Translations under genes and position numbers: made by a program
Assembly: GCF_030813435.1 (NCBI RefSeq)
Contig: NZ_JAUSUG010000014.1
Span: 62,001 to 126,000, forward strand
Length of the DNA stretch: 64,000 bases
Source: Evansella vedderi
Lineage (GTDB): Bacteria; Bacillota; Bacilli; Bacillales; Salisediminibacteriaceae
Direction: 5' to 3'
The notes under the pieces: generated by a model
What the model was told of the DNA's origin: nothing
Database searches by the model: none
The model's input: the letters and a program-made list of their open reading frames with translations, nothing else
Shown: one piece after another, positions 52,667 to 60,547 of the stretch
Layout of the letters: the number at the start of each line of letters is the position of its first letter
Numbering within the stretch: position 1 is the stretch's first letter

Positions 52667-52814
52667 AAAGAGGCTGGGACATACTAAAGTGTTTAATCGG
52701 AAATACGAACAATGCACTACCTGAGCGAAGTATATTTCCGAAGCGGGTAGATTGCACCTACATCTAGTTTGTTCGGATTTCTTTTAGTAAAAATACTTTT
52801 GTCCCAGCCTCTTT
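52667..52814. repeat. 148-bp inverted-repeat element (GGCTGGGACA type)
   Basis: AAAGAGGCTGGGACA at the left is the exact inverse of TGTCCCAGCCTCTTT at the right. Inner arms TACTAAA/TTTAGTA and CGAACAA/TTGTTCG continue the pairing. Similar ends are common downstream of genes in Firmicutes. On the minus strand it follows the BCCT gene and is succeeded by TTTTTATC, so it can act as its terminator. Confidence 0.8.
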
Positions 52815-52820
52815 CTAATG

Positions 52821-54611
52821 CTAATCATTTTTATTTGGATTTGAATTATCTTTTGTTTTGTTTGTAGGAGTATCCAGTTCCCCGTCCAATTGTTCTTCTA
52901 AGTCGTCACGGAGATCATCATATATTTTTTCTTTAAATTCCTCGTAAACTTCTTCTTTTAAGTCATCATAAACTTCTTCTTTTACTTGTTCATACACCTC
53001 TTCCTTCATTTCATCATAGACATTTTCTTTCATCTTATCGTAAACATCAATCTGGACTTCTTTCTTAATTTCCTTCGTTCGTTGATGTTTTTTTCGCTTT
53101 TGTTCGACCTGAACGTCACGACTCATCATCATTAGTAAAGAGAAGATCATGACGACCATTATAATAGCAAAGGGGAGTGCGGCGATAATGGACGCCGTTT
53201 GTAATCCTGTTAAACCTCCACTTAATAAAAGGACACTGGCTGTACCAGCAATGAGAAATCCCCAAATAACTTTAACTTTGAGTTGTGGATCTAAGCTGCC
53301 ATCACTTGTTAAAGCTGCTAACACGTAGGAGGCGGAATCGGCAGAAGTAATGAAAAAGATAATAATTAGTCCCACAGCAAGTATGCTCATAATTATTCCA
53401 AGGGGTAATTCACCTAACGTAACGAACAGAGCGACCTCAACATTTTCCATTACGAGGTTACCAATTCGCTCGTTCCCATCCATGATCATCCTAAGTGCTG
53501 TTCCCCCAAAGGCAGTAAACCAAATTGCAGCAAGAAGAGAAGGTACGATTAATACACCTGCTACAAACTCTCGAATGGTTCTGCCACGTGAGATACGAGC
53601 AATGAAAATACCCATAAATGGAGCCCACGAAATATGCCAAGCCCAGAAGAAAATCGTATAAATGCCAAGCCATTCCCCACCTCCGAAAGGATTAAGATCG
53701 AGGCTCATTTGTGTTACATTGGCAATATAGCCCCCAATTGTGGTTACAATACTTTCCGCAATAAACAGTGTCGGACCCATAATAATCATAAAAATTAATA
53801 AAATGGAGGCTATTGTAAGATTTATGGTACTTAAAATACGAATCCCTTTATTCACACCAGTGGCTGCAGAAAATATAAATAATACAGTAACTACAGCAAT
53901 AACAACGAGCTGTGTTGTTGCATTATTAGGAATGGTACCCGTAAGGTGGGAAAGACCTCCTGTAATTTGCAAGGCGCTTAACCCAAAGGTTGTTGCCACA
54001 CCTGTCGATGTTGCTAATACAGCCAGTATATCAATTCCCTTACCAAAGGGACCTTTAATTTTGTCTCCAAGTAAAGGTTGGAAAGCAGAACTAATGAGTG
54101 CAGGCTGATCCTTTCGAAATTGAACATATGCTAATGTTAAGGCAACTAAAGAGAATATAGCCCAAGGATGTAAAGCCCAATGGAACACAGCATATCTTAG
54201 TCCCGCGGCTGCCTTCACCTCATCAGGTTGTCCAAGATAATCGGGATGGGGATCCAGGAAGTATAGTGCCGGTTCAGCGACACCCCAGAAGACAAACCCA
54301 ACACCAATACCAGCAGAAAACAGCATACCAAGCCATGTGTAGAATTTATACTCCGGTCGTTCATGGGGCTTTCCTAGTCTCATTCTGCCAAAGGGGCTAA
54401 TCGCCAAAAATAATACAAAGGCGATAAAGAAAGCGGTGGAAAGCATATAGAACCATCCGAAGTTATTAAGTGTGGAGGCAAGTGCTGTTGCAGAAAATGC
54501 CTCCAATGATCTTGGACTAATTGCACCCCAAAGAACAAACAGGGCAACTAAGGGAGCAGAAATGTAAAACACTATACTAGGTTTTTTCGTTTCATATTGA
54601 AATTTTCCCAT
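52821..54611 (-). CDS. BCCT family betaine/choline/carnitine transporter with octapeptide-repeat tail
   Basis: A protein of about 596 residues with 12 membrane segments of the BCCT family, sodium-coupled importers of compatible solutes such as glycine betaine. The signature region reads FFWAWHISWAPFMGIFIARISRGRTIREF, and GMLFSAGIGVGFVFWGVAEP covers the glycine-rich helix. The cytosolic C-terminus holds seven consecutive 8-residue repeats of the type VYDxxKEE, then a polar end. The start is uncertain: the ATG at 54611 has a weak GGATGA; an in-frame GTG at 54662 has no visible RBS. OpuD is the nearest named relative. Confidence 0.9.
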   Translation of the reverse strand: MGKFQYETKKPSIVFYISAPLVALFVLWGAISPRSLEAFSATALASTLNNFGWFYMLSTAFFIAFVLFLAISPFGRMRLGKPHERPEYKFYTWLGMLFSAGIGVGFVFWGVAEPALYFLDPHPDYLGQPDEVKAAAGLRYAVFHWALHPWAIFSLVALTLAYVQFRKDQPALISSAFQPLLGDKIKGPFGKGIDILAVLATSTGVATTFGLSALQITGGLSHLTGTIPNNATTQLVVIAVVTVLFIFSAATGVNKGIRILSTINLTIASILLIFMIIMGPTLFIAESIVTTIGGYIANVTQMSLDLNPFGGGEWLGIYTIFFWAWHISWAPFMGIFIARISRGRTIREFVAGVLIVPSLLAAIWFTAFGGTALRMIMDGNERIGNLVMENVEVALFVTLGELPLGIIMSILAVGLIIIFFITSADSASYVLAALTSDGSLDPQLKVKVIWGFLIAGTASVLLLSGGLTGLQTASIIAALPFAIIMVVMIFSLLMMMSRDVQVEQKRKKHQRTKEIKKEVQIDVYDKMKENVYDEMKEEVYEQVKEEVYDDLKEEVYEEFKEKIYDDLRDDLEEQLDGELDTPTNKTKDNSNPNKND

Positions 54612-54946
54612 ATAAAAGTCATCCGATAACGGATGTTCACCTCTCTTTCTGCTTGTAATCACTATGTAGCAACTTAATTTGTTTTCCCTTATATAAAAAT
54701 TTAAAACGTTTTATATAAGATGGACACTTAGGAATTCCTTTTATAGGATAGATGTTTTCATTGATTTTTATGTAAGAAGGTATCTCGAAAGGGATGTTTT
54801 AGATCTTTTGAGATACCTTCTAATTATTTTCGGACCGTCGCAATTACTATAAAGCCCACTACGAGTATTTTTCTCGTAATGGGCGAGCAACGAGTGAAGC
54901 CAATATCTTCACTGGATTAATAATTTTCTTGGCAGCTTCATTTAAT
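54612..54946. other. Intergenic region with two strong hairpins
   Basis: AGAAGGTATCTC/GAGATACCTTCT (54775-54821) and GCCCACTACGAG/CTCGTAATGGGC (54854-54884) form 12-bp stems. The second is a plausible minus-strand terminator for the FMN reductase gene (GGGCTTTAT follows). GAGCAACGAGTGAAGCCAAT (54883-54902) resembles a piece of family B at 29764. Confidence 0.55.
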
Positions 54947-55531
54947 CTATTTTTCTGCTGGTACTTCTCCACTTTGGCTTTTTTCCCATTTCTCAAATAA
55001 TAATTTCTTATGAACCTCTGTTTCTAAACCTTGTATGAATTTCTCTAATCTAAGGTCCATAGAAGGATCTAACTCCAATTCGGGATTTGTTTCGTTCTTA
55101 CTAATGGCAAATTGTTGTGGGATGACATGGCCATGTAGATTGCGGAAAACAAGACGTAAATGATTTAACGTATTGGTTCCTGATTTAATTCCCCCAGCAG
55201 TTGCTAATAGGGCAATAGGTGTTTGTTGAAATTCTTCAAATCCTAAATAATCCAATAGATTTTTGACAGCACCAGTGTAGGATCCATGATATTCAGGGAC
55301 TCCAACAACGAGACCATCCGCCTTCTTTAATATATTGGATACCTCAATAATCTCTTTTGGTGACTCTGCCTTAGGATCGTATACAGGTAACTGCAGGTCA
55401 CGGATATCTATAAACATAGTTTTAGCTTTATTCTTTTGAAGACGTTTCTCCACTTCCTTTAACACTTTCTTCGTAAAGGATGGGTTATTCATACTTCCAT
55501 TTATCAAAACAATAATACGCTCCTGTTCCAC
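54947..55531 (-). CDS. NAD(P)H-dependent FMN reductase family protein
   Basis: A 194-residue flavodoxin-like protein with INGSMNNPSFTKKVL (phosphate loop), VVGVPEYHGSYTGAVKNLLDYL (the family signature PEYNxSxPxxLKNxxD-type) and ALLATAGGIKSG. Members reduce FMN, azo dyes or quinones with NAD(P)H, or bind FMN for other partners; the substrate here is unknown. It is monocistronic. Confidence 0.87.
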   Translation of the reverse strand: MEQERIIVLINGSMNNPSFTKKVLKEVEKRLQKNKAKTMFIDIRDLQLPVYDPKAESPKEIIEVSNILKKADGLVVGVPEYHGSYTGAVKNLLDYLGFEEFQQTPIALLATAGGIKSGTNTLNHLRLVFRNLHGHVIPQQFAISKNETNPELELDPSMDLRLEKFIQGLETEVHKKLLFEKWEKSQSGEVPAEK

Positions 55532-55562
55532 ATTAATCCCTCCAGGCTAATTATTGAACATA

Positions 55563-55675
55563 TTGGCTGTTTTCACAAACGTTATTGCTCTAATTAGCTT
55601 GGAGAAGCGGAAGGCGTCCGCCTGTAGCGTATCCAAGCCAATATTCTAAAAACCAACTTTTTAGAATACAGCCAT
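55563..55675 (+). repeat. Family B repeat, minimal copy
   Basis: About 113 bp: TTGGCTGTTTTCACAAACG end, AGCTTGGAGAAGCGGAAGGC, GTCCGCCTGTAGCGTATCC, AAGCCAAT, and the ATACAGCCAT end. All central modules are absent, so GCTTGGA and TCCAAGC come close together and can form a hairpin. This gives the smallest unit of the family. Confidence 0.8.
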
Positions 55676-55872
55676 CCTATTAAACTTTAGATTCTTGTTA
55701 ATAATGTTGAAAGAGAAGAACTTTGAGTGACGTTTAAAAAATTAACGCTTCCACATTTAATTATAACAAAGAATATTTCGTGAATCGAAGGTTTTGCTAC
55801 TATTAATCCAATATGTAAAAGGAATTTTTATAAGAGTGTAGAACTTTAATGAAGAAAGAGGAGTGATGATCA

Positions 55873-56205
55873 TTGGCTACATTTGAAGATTTTCAAAAGC
55901 TTGATATGAGGGTGGGGACAATTTTAGAATCAGAAGATTTTCCCGAAGCAAGGGTTCCTGCTATAAAATTAAAAATTGATTTCGGTGAAGAAATTGGTAT
56001 TAAGCAATCAAGTGCACAAATTACGAAACGCTATCTACCGGAGGAATTAGTTGGGAGGCAAGTTGCTGCTGTAGTTAATTTCCCACCATTACGAGTAGCA
56101 GGCTTTAAGTCGGAGGTTCTTGTTTTAGGAGGAGTACCAGAAAAAGGAGATGTTGTATTACTAAATATTGACGAACAAGTTCGAAATGGAACCAAGATCT
56201 CTTAG
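55873..56205 (+). CDS. csaA: Secretion chaperone CsaA
   Basis: A 110-residue protein with an EMAP-II/tRNA-binding OB fold, beginning [19 protein letters not shown] and containing [11 protein letters not shown] and [20 protein letters not shown]. CsaA is a dimeric chaperone for secreted preproteins in B. subtilis; it resembles the C-terminal domain of methionyl-tRNA synthetase but is free-standing here. The start is TTG behind GAGGAG. It is monocistronic. Confidence 0.92.
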   Translation: MATFEDFQKLDMRVGTILESEDFPEARVPAIKLKIDFGEEIGIKQSSAQITKRYLPEELVGRQVAAVVNFPPLRVAGFKSEVLVLGGVPEKGDVVLLNIDEQVRNGTKIS

Positions 56206-56211
56206 ATAAGC

Positions 56212-56237
56212 AGGGGGGAGTTTACTTGCTCCCCCCT
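56212..56237. terminator. Hairpin between convergent genes
   Basis: AGGGGGGAG and CTCCCCCCT form a 9-bp GC-rich stem with an 8-base loop between csaA and the converging membrane gene. No T run follows on either strand. Confidence 0.6.
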
Positions 56238-56242
56238 ATGGT

Positions 56243-57139
56243 CTAAAGGGTTAATTCGAATAACTTGTAATCCACTAATTCTTCCCCTATGAAAATATCC
56301 ACACGGTAATTACCAACTTGTGTTAATGGATCTTCTGCGTCTAAAATATCAATTTCAATACTATTGGATGAAAAGAAGGTAAAGGTTCTTTCCCGTAATT
56401 CTATCCACTCTCCTGATCCCTCTTCTTGATAATGTACCACTATTTGAAAGGGTCGATTTGATACAGGCTCTGCTGCATAATACAGGAGATGAATAGTAGA
56501 AGAATATTTTTCAAAGATAGCCTGATTTCTGTATAGGGCGTCTAAGACTGATTGTGGTGGTCCGACGTCCTCTAAAAATACATAAGTACCATAAGGGAGA
56601 GTAGAGGTTTTTACATAGGAATCGATCCAAAATAAGGGAATGGATAAAAAGACAAAGAGAAAAACTGGCGCAACAATAGCACTTATCCATGATCTTCCAG
56701 TTCGATAAAAAAGAGGCACGTTTGTTGAATTTTCTTCCTTTTCCTTCTCCAGAAGACGGACAATGTATTTTGCATAAAAGGCATTTCCTTTAAGCCCGAA
56801 AAAAACACTTAGGAAAAATGGTGCTAATGTAATCCACAAAAAATAACCAACCTCCGTTATAGGAGTATAATAAATAAGTAATGGAAAAAGCATTGAGACG
56901 GAAATGGCAACAAAAAGCAGTAAAAAATAAATTAAAACAGCACCGTACATATGCCGATAAGAAAGCCAAAAGGGTGTAAATAAGAAGGTTGCCCAATTCC
57001 AGCCAGAAAACTTAAATGGATTATTGGATTTTTTCCAATTCTCTACATAGTAGCTTGTATTTTCATTAACCTTATTTAAAACTTGTTGTTTAAAATTAGA
57101 GTCATTATTTAAGCGTTTTGAAAAATCATAAGCGTTCAT
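56243..57139 (-). CDS. DUF2628-like membrane protein
   Basis: A 298-residue protein. Residues 40-125 contain FKFSGWNWATFLFTPFWLSYRHMY followed by three hydrophobic helices, the DUF2628 pattern. A fourth helix (about 155-172) leads to an extracytoplasmic domain of about 120 residues with beta-strand character (VVHYQEEGSGEWIELRERTF). The function is unknown. It is divergent from a lipoprotein gene, sharing the intergenic region with the tandem palindromes. Confidence 0.72.
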   Translation of the reverse strand: MNAYDFSKRLNNDSNFKQQVLNKVNENTSYYVENWKKSNNPFKFSGWNWATFLFTPFWLSYRHMYGAVLIYFLLLFVAISVSMLFPLLIYYTPITEVGYFLWITLAPFFLSVFFGLKGNAFYAKYIVRLLEKEKEENSTNVPLFYRTGRSWISAIVAPVFLFVFLSIPLFWIDSYVKTSTLPYGTYVFLEDVGPPQSVLDALYRNQAIFEKYSSTIHLLYYAAEPVSNRPFQIVVHYQEEGSGEWIELRERTFTFFSSNSIEIDILDAEDPLTQVGNYRVDIFIGEELVDYKLFELTL

Positions 57140-57240
57140 TACTGTGAGACTCCTTTTTAATAAATTAATTTTTAGTTTAACATGGGCTGACTAGGTTAAG
57201 GAAGCAAGACAGTCTCTTCTTATGCAAAAAAAGGTGCTAA

Positions 57241-57296
57241 TTTAAACAAACGTTTATTTAAATCTCCTTAAAAATTAAGCAAACGTTTATTTAAAA
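57241..57296. promoter_or_regulatory. Tandem palindromic operator pair
   Basis: Two near-palindromes centred on AAACGTTT (centres 57251/57252 and 57284/57285), each flanked by TTTAA-type arms, lie 33 bp apart, about three helical turns. Both share the 16 bases CAAACGTTTATTTAAA. They lie between divergent genes and just before the lipoprotein start, as repressor sites would. No regulator gene is adjacent. Confidence 0.6.
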
Positions 57297-57323
57297 AACT
57301 AAACAGGAAGGTGGATAAATATA

Positions 57324-57926
57324 GTGAAAAGAATACTAATTTTCCTTTTCCTTATTTTATTGCTAATAAGCTGTCAATCTCAAGAAAAACAGCTGTTGAA
57401 TGAAGATTTTCCTTACAATCTTATCCATGAAAGTTTCAGCTTTATACCTTTATCGCCTCCGGAAGGATGGGAGGTTGTTTCCCTTCGGTCAGATGTACAG
57501 CTGCAATTTCAGGATTGGGAAGAGCCAGAGAATCATCAATATTCAGAAGTACCCTATCGGTATAGCTTTACTTTTGGGAGGAAGGCGCCAGACAATGAAG
57601 TAACGGAGAAAGATATGGAAAGGTTTAATGAAAAGCAGGCGTTGGAGGGGAAGACGAATAGGCAATTATACTACCACACATATTATGATTATTATAGTAC
57701 ATTAGAAATAAGTAAAAATGGATTTGTTATCCTTTTGTCTGCCTTTGATGGAACATGGGAATGGGAGATAAATGGGGAAAAGTTCTTAGTATTAAGACAA
57801 GGAAATGAATGGATTATTAACTGGTATAAAAATGGTTCCTACTATGACCTAATAGTTCGGGCAGAGGCTGGAATTACAACGGAAGAGGAATGTATAGCAT
57901 TAATAGAAAGTATGTTTTTTCATTAA
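57324..57926 (+). CDS. Hypothetical lipoprotein
   Basis: A 200-residue lipoprotein with signal and lipobox LISC (residues 2-17, RILIFLFLILLLISC). The mature part contains PEGWEVVSLRSDVQLQFQDW and many aromatic residues. I do not recognise a family. The start is GTG behind GGAAGGTGG. It is flanked upstream by the tandem palindromes, suggesting that it is regulated. Confidence 0.72.
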   Translation: MKRILIFLFLILLLISCQSQEKQLLNEDFPYNLIHESFSFIPLSPPEGWEVVSLRSDVQLQFQDWEEPENHQYSEVPYRYSFTFGRKAPDNEVTEKDMERFNEKQALEGKTNRQLYYHTYYDYYSTLEISKNGFVILLSAFDGTWEWEINGEKFLVLRQGNEWIINWYKNGSYYDLIVRAEAGITTEEECIALIESMFFH

Positions 57927-57931
57927 TACTC

Positions 57932-57960
57932 TTGTTAATGCTAGCTTAATACATTATAAT
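57932..57960 (+). promoter_or_regulatory. SigA promoter of the argS leader
   Basis: TTGTTA (57932-57937), a 17-base spacer and TATAAT (57955-57960). Confidence 0.75.
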
Positions 57961-57966
57961 AACTCA

Positions 57967-58196
57967 AAATAACTCTAAATTCGAAGACGGAGAGAGTACA
58001 TATGCAGGACCTCAAAGCGAGCTGGGGAAGGTGGAAGCCTAGCAGAAGTCGGCCTATGGAAACGCACTCCTGAGAAGTTCCCTTGAAGCTTAGTAGAGGG
58101 AATCGGTTAACGTCGTTACGCGTTTTGAGTGGTGAATCAATTAGAGTGGTACCGCGGGTTTAGCTCGTCTCTTAGAAAATAGGAGGCGAGTTTTTT
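57967..58196 (+). promoter_or_regulatory. T-box leader (tRNA-sensing riboswitch) of argS
   Basis: The T-box sequence AGAGTGGTACCGCGG is at 58143-58157, followed by a terminator formed by CTCGTCTC and GGAGGCGAG with TTTTTT (58164-58196). The upstream part has GAGAGAG, the AGCGAGCTGGGGAAGGTGG stem I elements and AGAAGT. An Arg codon CGC at 58063-58065 is a candidate specifier. Uncharged tRNA-Arg would favour the antiterminator and turn on argS. Confidence 0.93.
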
Positions 58197-58239
58197 GTAT
58201 TCTCAAAGAATATTCTAATTAATTAAGGAGGAGGTTTAT

Positions 58240-59928
58240 GTGAATTTAAAAGCTGTATTTTCGAGTGCACTAATGTCCATTTTAGAAGAAAAAACAATGA
58301 CTGTGGATGAGGTTGAAAAGCTAATTGAAAGTCCGAAGTATGAAAACCATGGTGATTTAGCATTTCCTTGCTTTATTTTAGCGAAACAACTGAGAAAAAC
58401 ACCACAACAAATTGCAATTGAATTAGCTGAAAAATTAAATGATTCATTAGTGGAAAAGGCAGAAGCAGTTGGCCCCTACATGAATGTGTTTTTTAATAAA
58501 AAGGAAGTAAGTAAACACCTTCTTCAGAAGATTTGTCATGAACAGGATAATTATGGGGCAAGGTTGGCAAGTAATCGTGGAAAGGTGGTAATTGATTTCT
58601 CCTCCCCTAACATTGCGAAGCCCTTTTCTATGGGACATCTCCGTTCCACTGTCATTGGGCACTCACTAGCAAAAATAGCAGAGAAAAATGGATATACTGC
58701 CATTAAAATCAACCATTTAGGTGATTGGGGAACACAATTTGGTAAATTGATAACAGCTTATAAACATTGGGGGAATGAACTGGAGGTAAAGGAAAATACG
58801 ATCCCAACTCTCCTAAAACTGTATATTCAATTTCATGCAGAAGCGGAAAATAATCCATCTTTGGAAGAAGAAGGAAGAACGTGGTTTCAACGTTTAGAAG
58901 GGGGAGATACGGAGGCCCTTTCCCTTTGGAATTGGTTTAAAAATGAATCCCTAAAGGAATTCGAAAAGGTTTATAAAATGTTAGGGGTTTCTTTCGATGC
59001 TGTACAAGGGGAGAGCTTTTATAATGGGGCGCCAATGGAGGAAATTGTTAAAGAGCTTGAAGACCGTCTTCTACTGAAGGAATCGGACGGGGCTAGAGTG
59101 GTAAAGATGGGGGAGGAGCTGCCACCTTGTTTAATTCAAAAAACAGATGGAACTACCCTTTACGCTACTCGAGATTTAGCTGCTGCTATCTATCGCAAAA
59201 ATCAGTACAACTTTGTGAAGTGCCTCTATGTCGTTGGTGGGGAGCAACAGCTTCATTTTCAGCAAGTGTTTCACGTATTGTCGAAAATGGGGCATGATTG
59301 GGAGAAGGACTTAGTTCATGTTCCGTTTGGTCTTATTTTAAAAGATGGAAAGAAGATGTCCACGAGAAAAGGGAAGATTGTTCTCCTTGAAGAAGTTCTA
59401 GATGGAGCGATTAAGAAGGCAAAGGAAAATATAATGAAAAAAAATCCAAATTTACAAGGTGTGGATGAAGTGGCTAGAGAGGTAGGGGTTGGAGCAGTTA
59501 TTTTTCATGATTTGAAAAATGAAAGAATGGGAAATGTGGAATTTAACTTGGATCAAATGCTTACCTTTGAAGGGGAAACGGGTCCATATGTTCAATATAC
59601 CATTGCCCGTGGAAATACGATTTTAGAAAAGGAAGCTTCGTCTTTTGGGGAAATTAGTGGATTGGGTGATGAGGTATCCTGGCAGATTATGAAGCTATTA
59701 GAGCAGTTTCCTCGGGAGGTTGTCCGTGCCTATGAAACCTATGAACCATCTGTAATTGCCAAGTATACGGTACGACTGGCACAAGCCTTTAATTCTTATT
59801 ATGGAAAGGTAAGAATTTTAAGTGATGATTCTGAACAGGAAAGCAGGCTCGCTCTTACCTATGCCGTTACAACAGTACTCAAAGAGGGCTTGCGACTTTT
59901 AGGAATTCAATCTCCGGAGAAAATGTAA
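58240..59928 (+). CDS. argS: Arginine--tRNA ligase
   Basis: A 562-residue class I synthetase that charges tRNA-Arg. The HIGH-type motif appears in SSPNIAKPFSMGHLRS, the KMSK-type motif in KKMSTRKGKIVLLEE, and the C-terminal anticodon-binding DALR domain in YTVRLAQAFNSYYGKVRI. The start is GTG at 58240, since the overlapping ATG reads straight into TGA; GGAGGAGG precedes it. T-box control suggests a second, inducible ArgS paralogue like ArgS2 of the B. cereus group; a constitutive copy may lie elsewhere. Confidence 0.94.
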   Translation: MNLKAVFSSALMSILEEKTMTVDEVEKLIESPKYENHGDLAFPCFILAKQLRKTPQQIAIELAEKLNDSLVEKAEAVGPYMNVFFNKKEVSKHLLQKICHEQDNYGARLASNRGKVVIDFSSPNIAKPFSMGHLRSTVIGHSLAKIAEKNGYTAIKINHLGDWGTQFGKLITAYKHWGNELEVKENTIPTLLKLYIQFHAEAENNPSLEEEGRTWFQRLEGGDTEALSLWNWFKNESLKEFEKVYKMLGVSFDAVQGESFYNGAPMEEIVKELEDRLLLKESDGARVVKMGEELPPCLIQKTDGTTLYATRDLAAAIYRKNQYNFVKCLYVVGGEQQLHFQQVFHVLSKMGHDWEKDLVHVPFGLILKDGKKMSTRKGKIVLLEEVLDGAIKKAKENIMKKNPNLQGVDEVAREVGVGAVIFHDLKNERMGNVEFNLDQMLTFEGETGPYVQYTIARGNTILEKEASSFGEISGLGDEVSWQIMKLLEQFPREVVRAYETYEPSVIAKYTVRLAQAFNSYYGKVRILSDDSEQESRLALTYAVTTVLKEGLRLLGIQSPEKM

Positions 59929-60047
59929 CTTTAATAAATTGTAAAAAGGTGTTCGTGAACTTCATTTATTCTTCATGAATTTGTTTTAAACTTAAAGTCA
60001 CAAATCTATGTTTTGTTATGCATAGGGAAGAGGATGGAGGAATAGTG

Positions 60048-60507
60048 ATGAGTGATCACATCTTGCTTGTAGACGATGAACAGGAAATGAGAAAGCTGCT
60101 GCGAGTTTGTCTTGCCCCTTATTCATACGTATTAGACGAGGCTTCCAACGGAGAGGAAGCTTTAGATAAAATTATGGCAGGTTCTTATGATTTAATTTTA
60201 TTAGACATTATGATGCCTGAGGTAGATGGCTTTGAGTTATTGAAAACCTTAAGGGATCATCTTGATAATCAAATACCCGTTATTCTTCTTACGGCTTTAG
60301 GAGATACAGAAAGGGTTGTGGAGGGCCTAAAGCTAGGTGCCGATGACTACATGGTGAAACCTTTTGAGCCTAAGGAGCGAGGGGGACAACAGAACGGTTG
60401 ACACTCATGTGAAAAATATTCGAGAGAAGCTTAAGGCAGTAAACTACGAAAATATAATAATTGAAACGGTTTGGGGGATAGGCTATAAAGTTCCTGAACA
60501 AGGTTAA
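60048..60507 (+). pseudogene. OmpR-type response regulator gene with internal deletion
   Basis: The receiver domain is complete (LLVDDEQEMRKLL, phospho-acceptor in LILLDIMMPEVDGFE, LTALG, VKPFEPKE). The frame then meets a stop at 60399-60401. In the +1 frame from 60382 the sequence continues GDNRTVDTHVKNIREKL...ETVWGIGYKVPEQG, the end of an OmpR-type winged helix. About 80 residues, most of the DNA-binding domain, are missing at about 60375-60384 and the frame is shifted. The intact receiver might still be made as a 117-residue protein. Start at 60048 lies behind GATGGAGG. Confidence 0.88.
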
Positions 60508-60547
60508 AAAGTGTAATTGTTTTATCTTTTTTAGAGAGGACATTAGA

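Noticed and set aside
53740-54108. Plus-strand frames inside the BCCT transporter
   Set aside because: Antisense shadows of a conserved membrane protein; no RBS.
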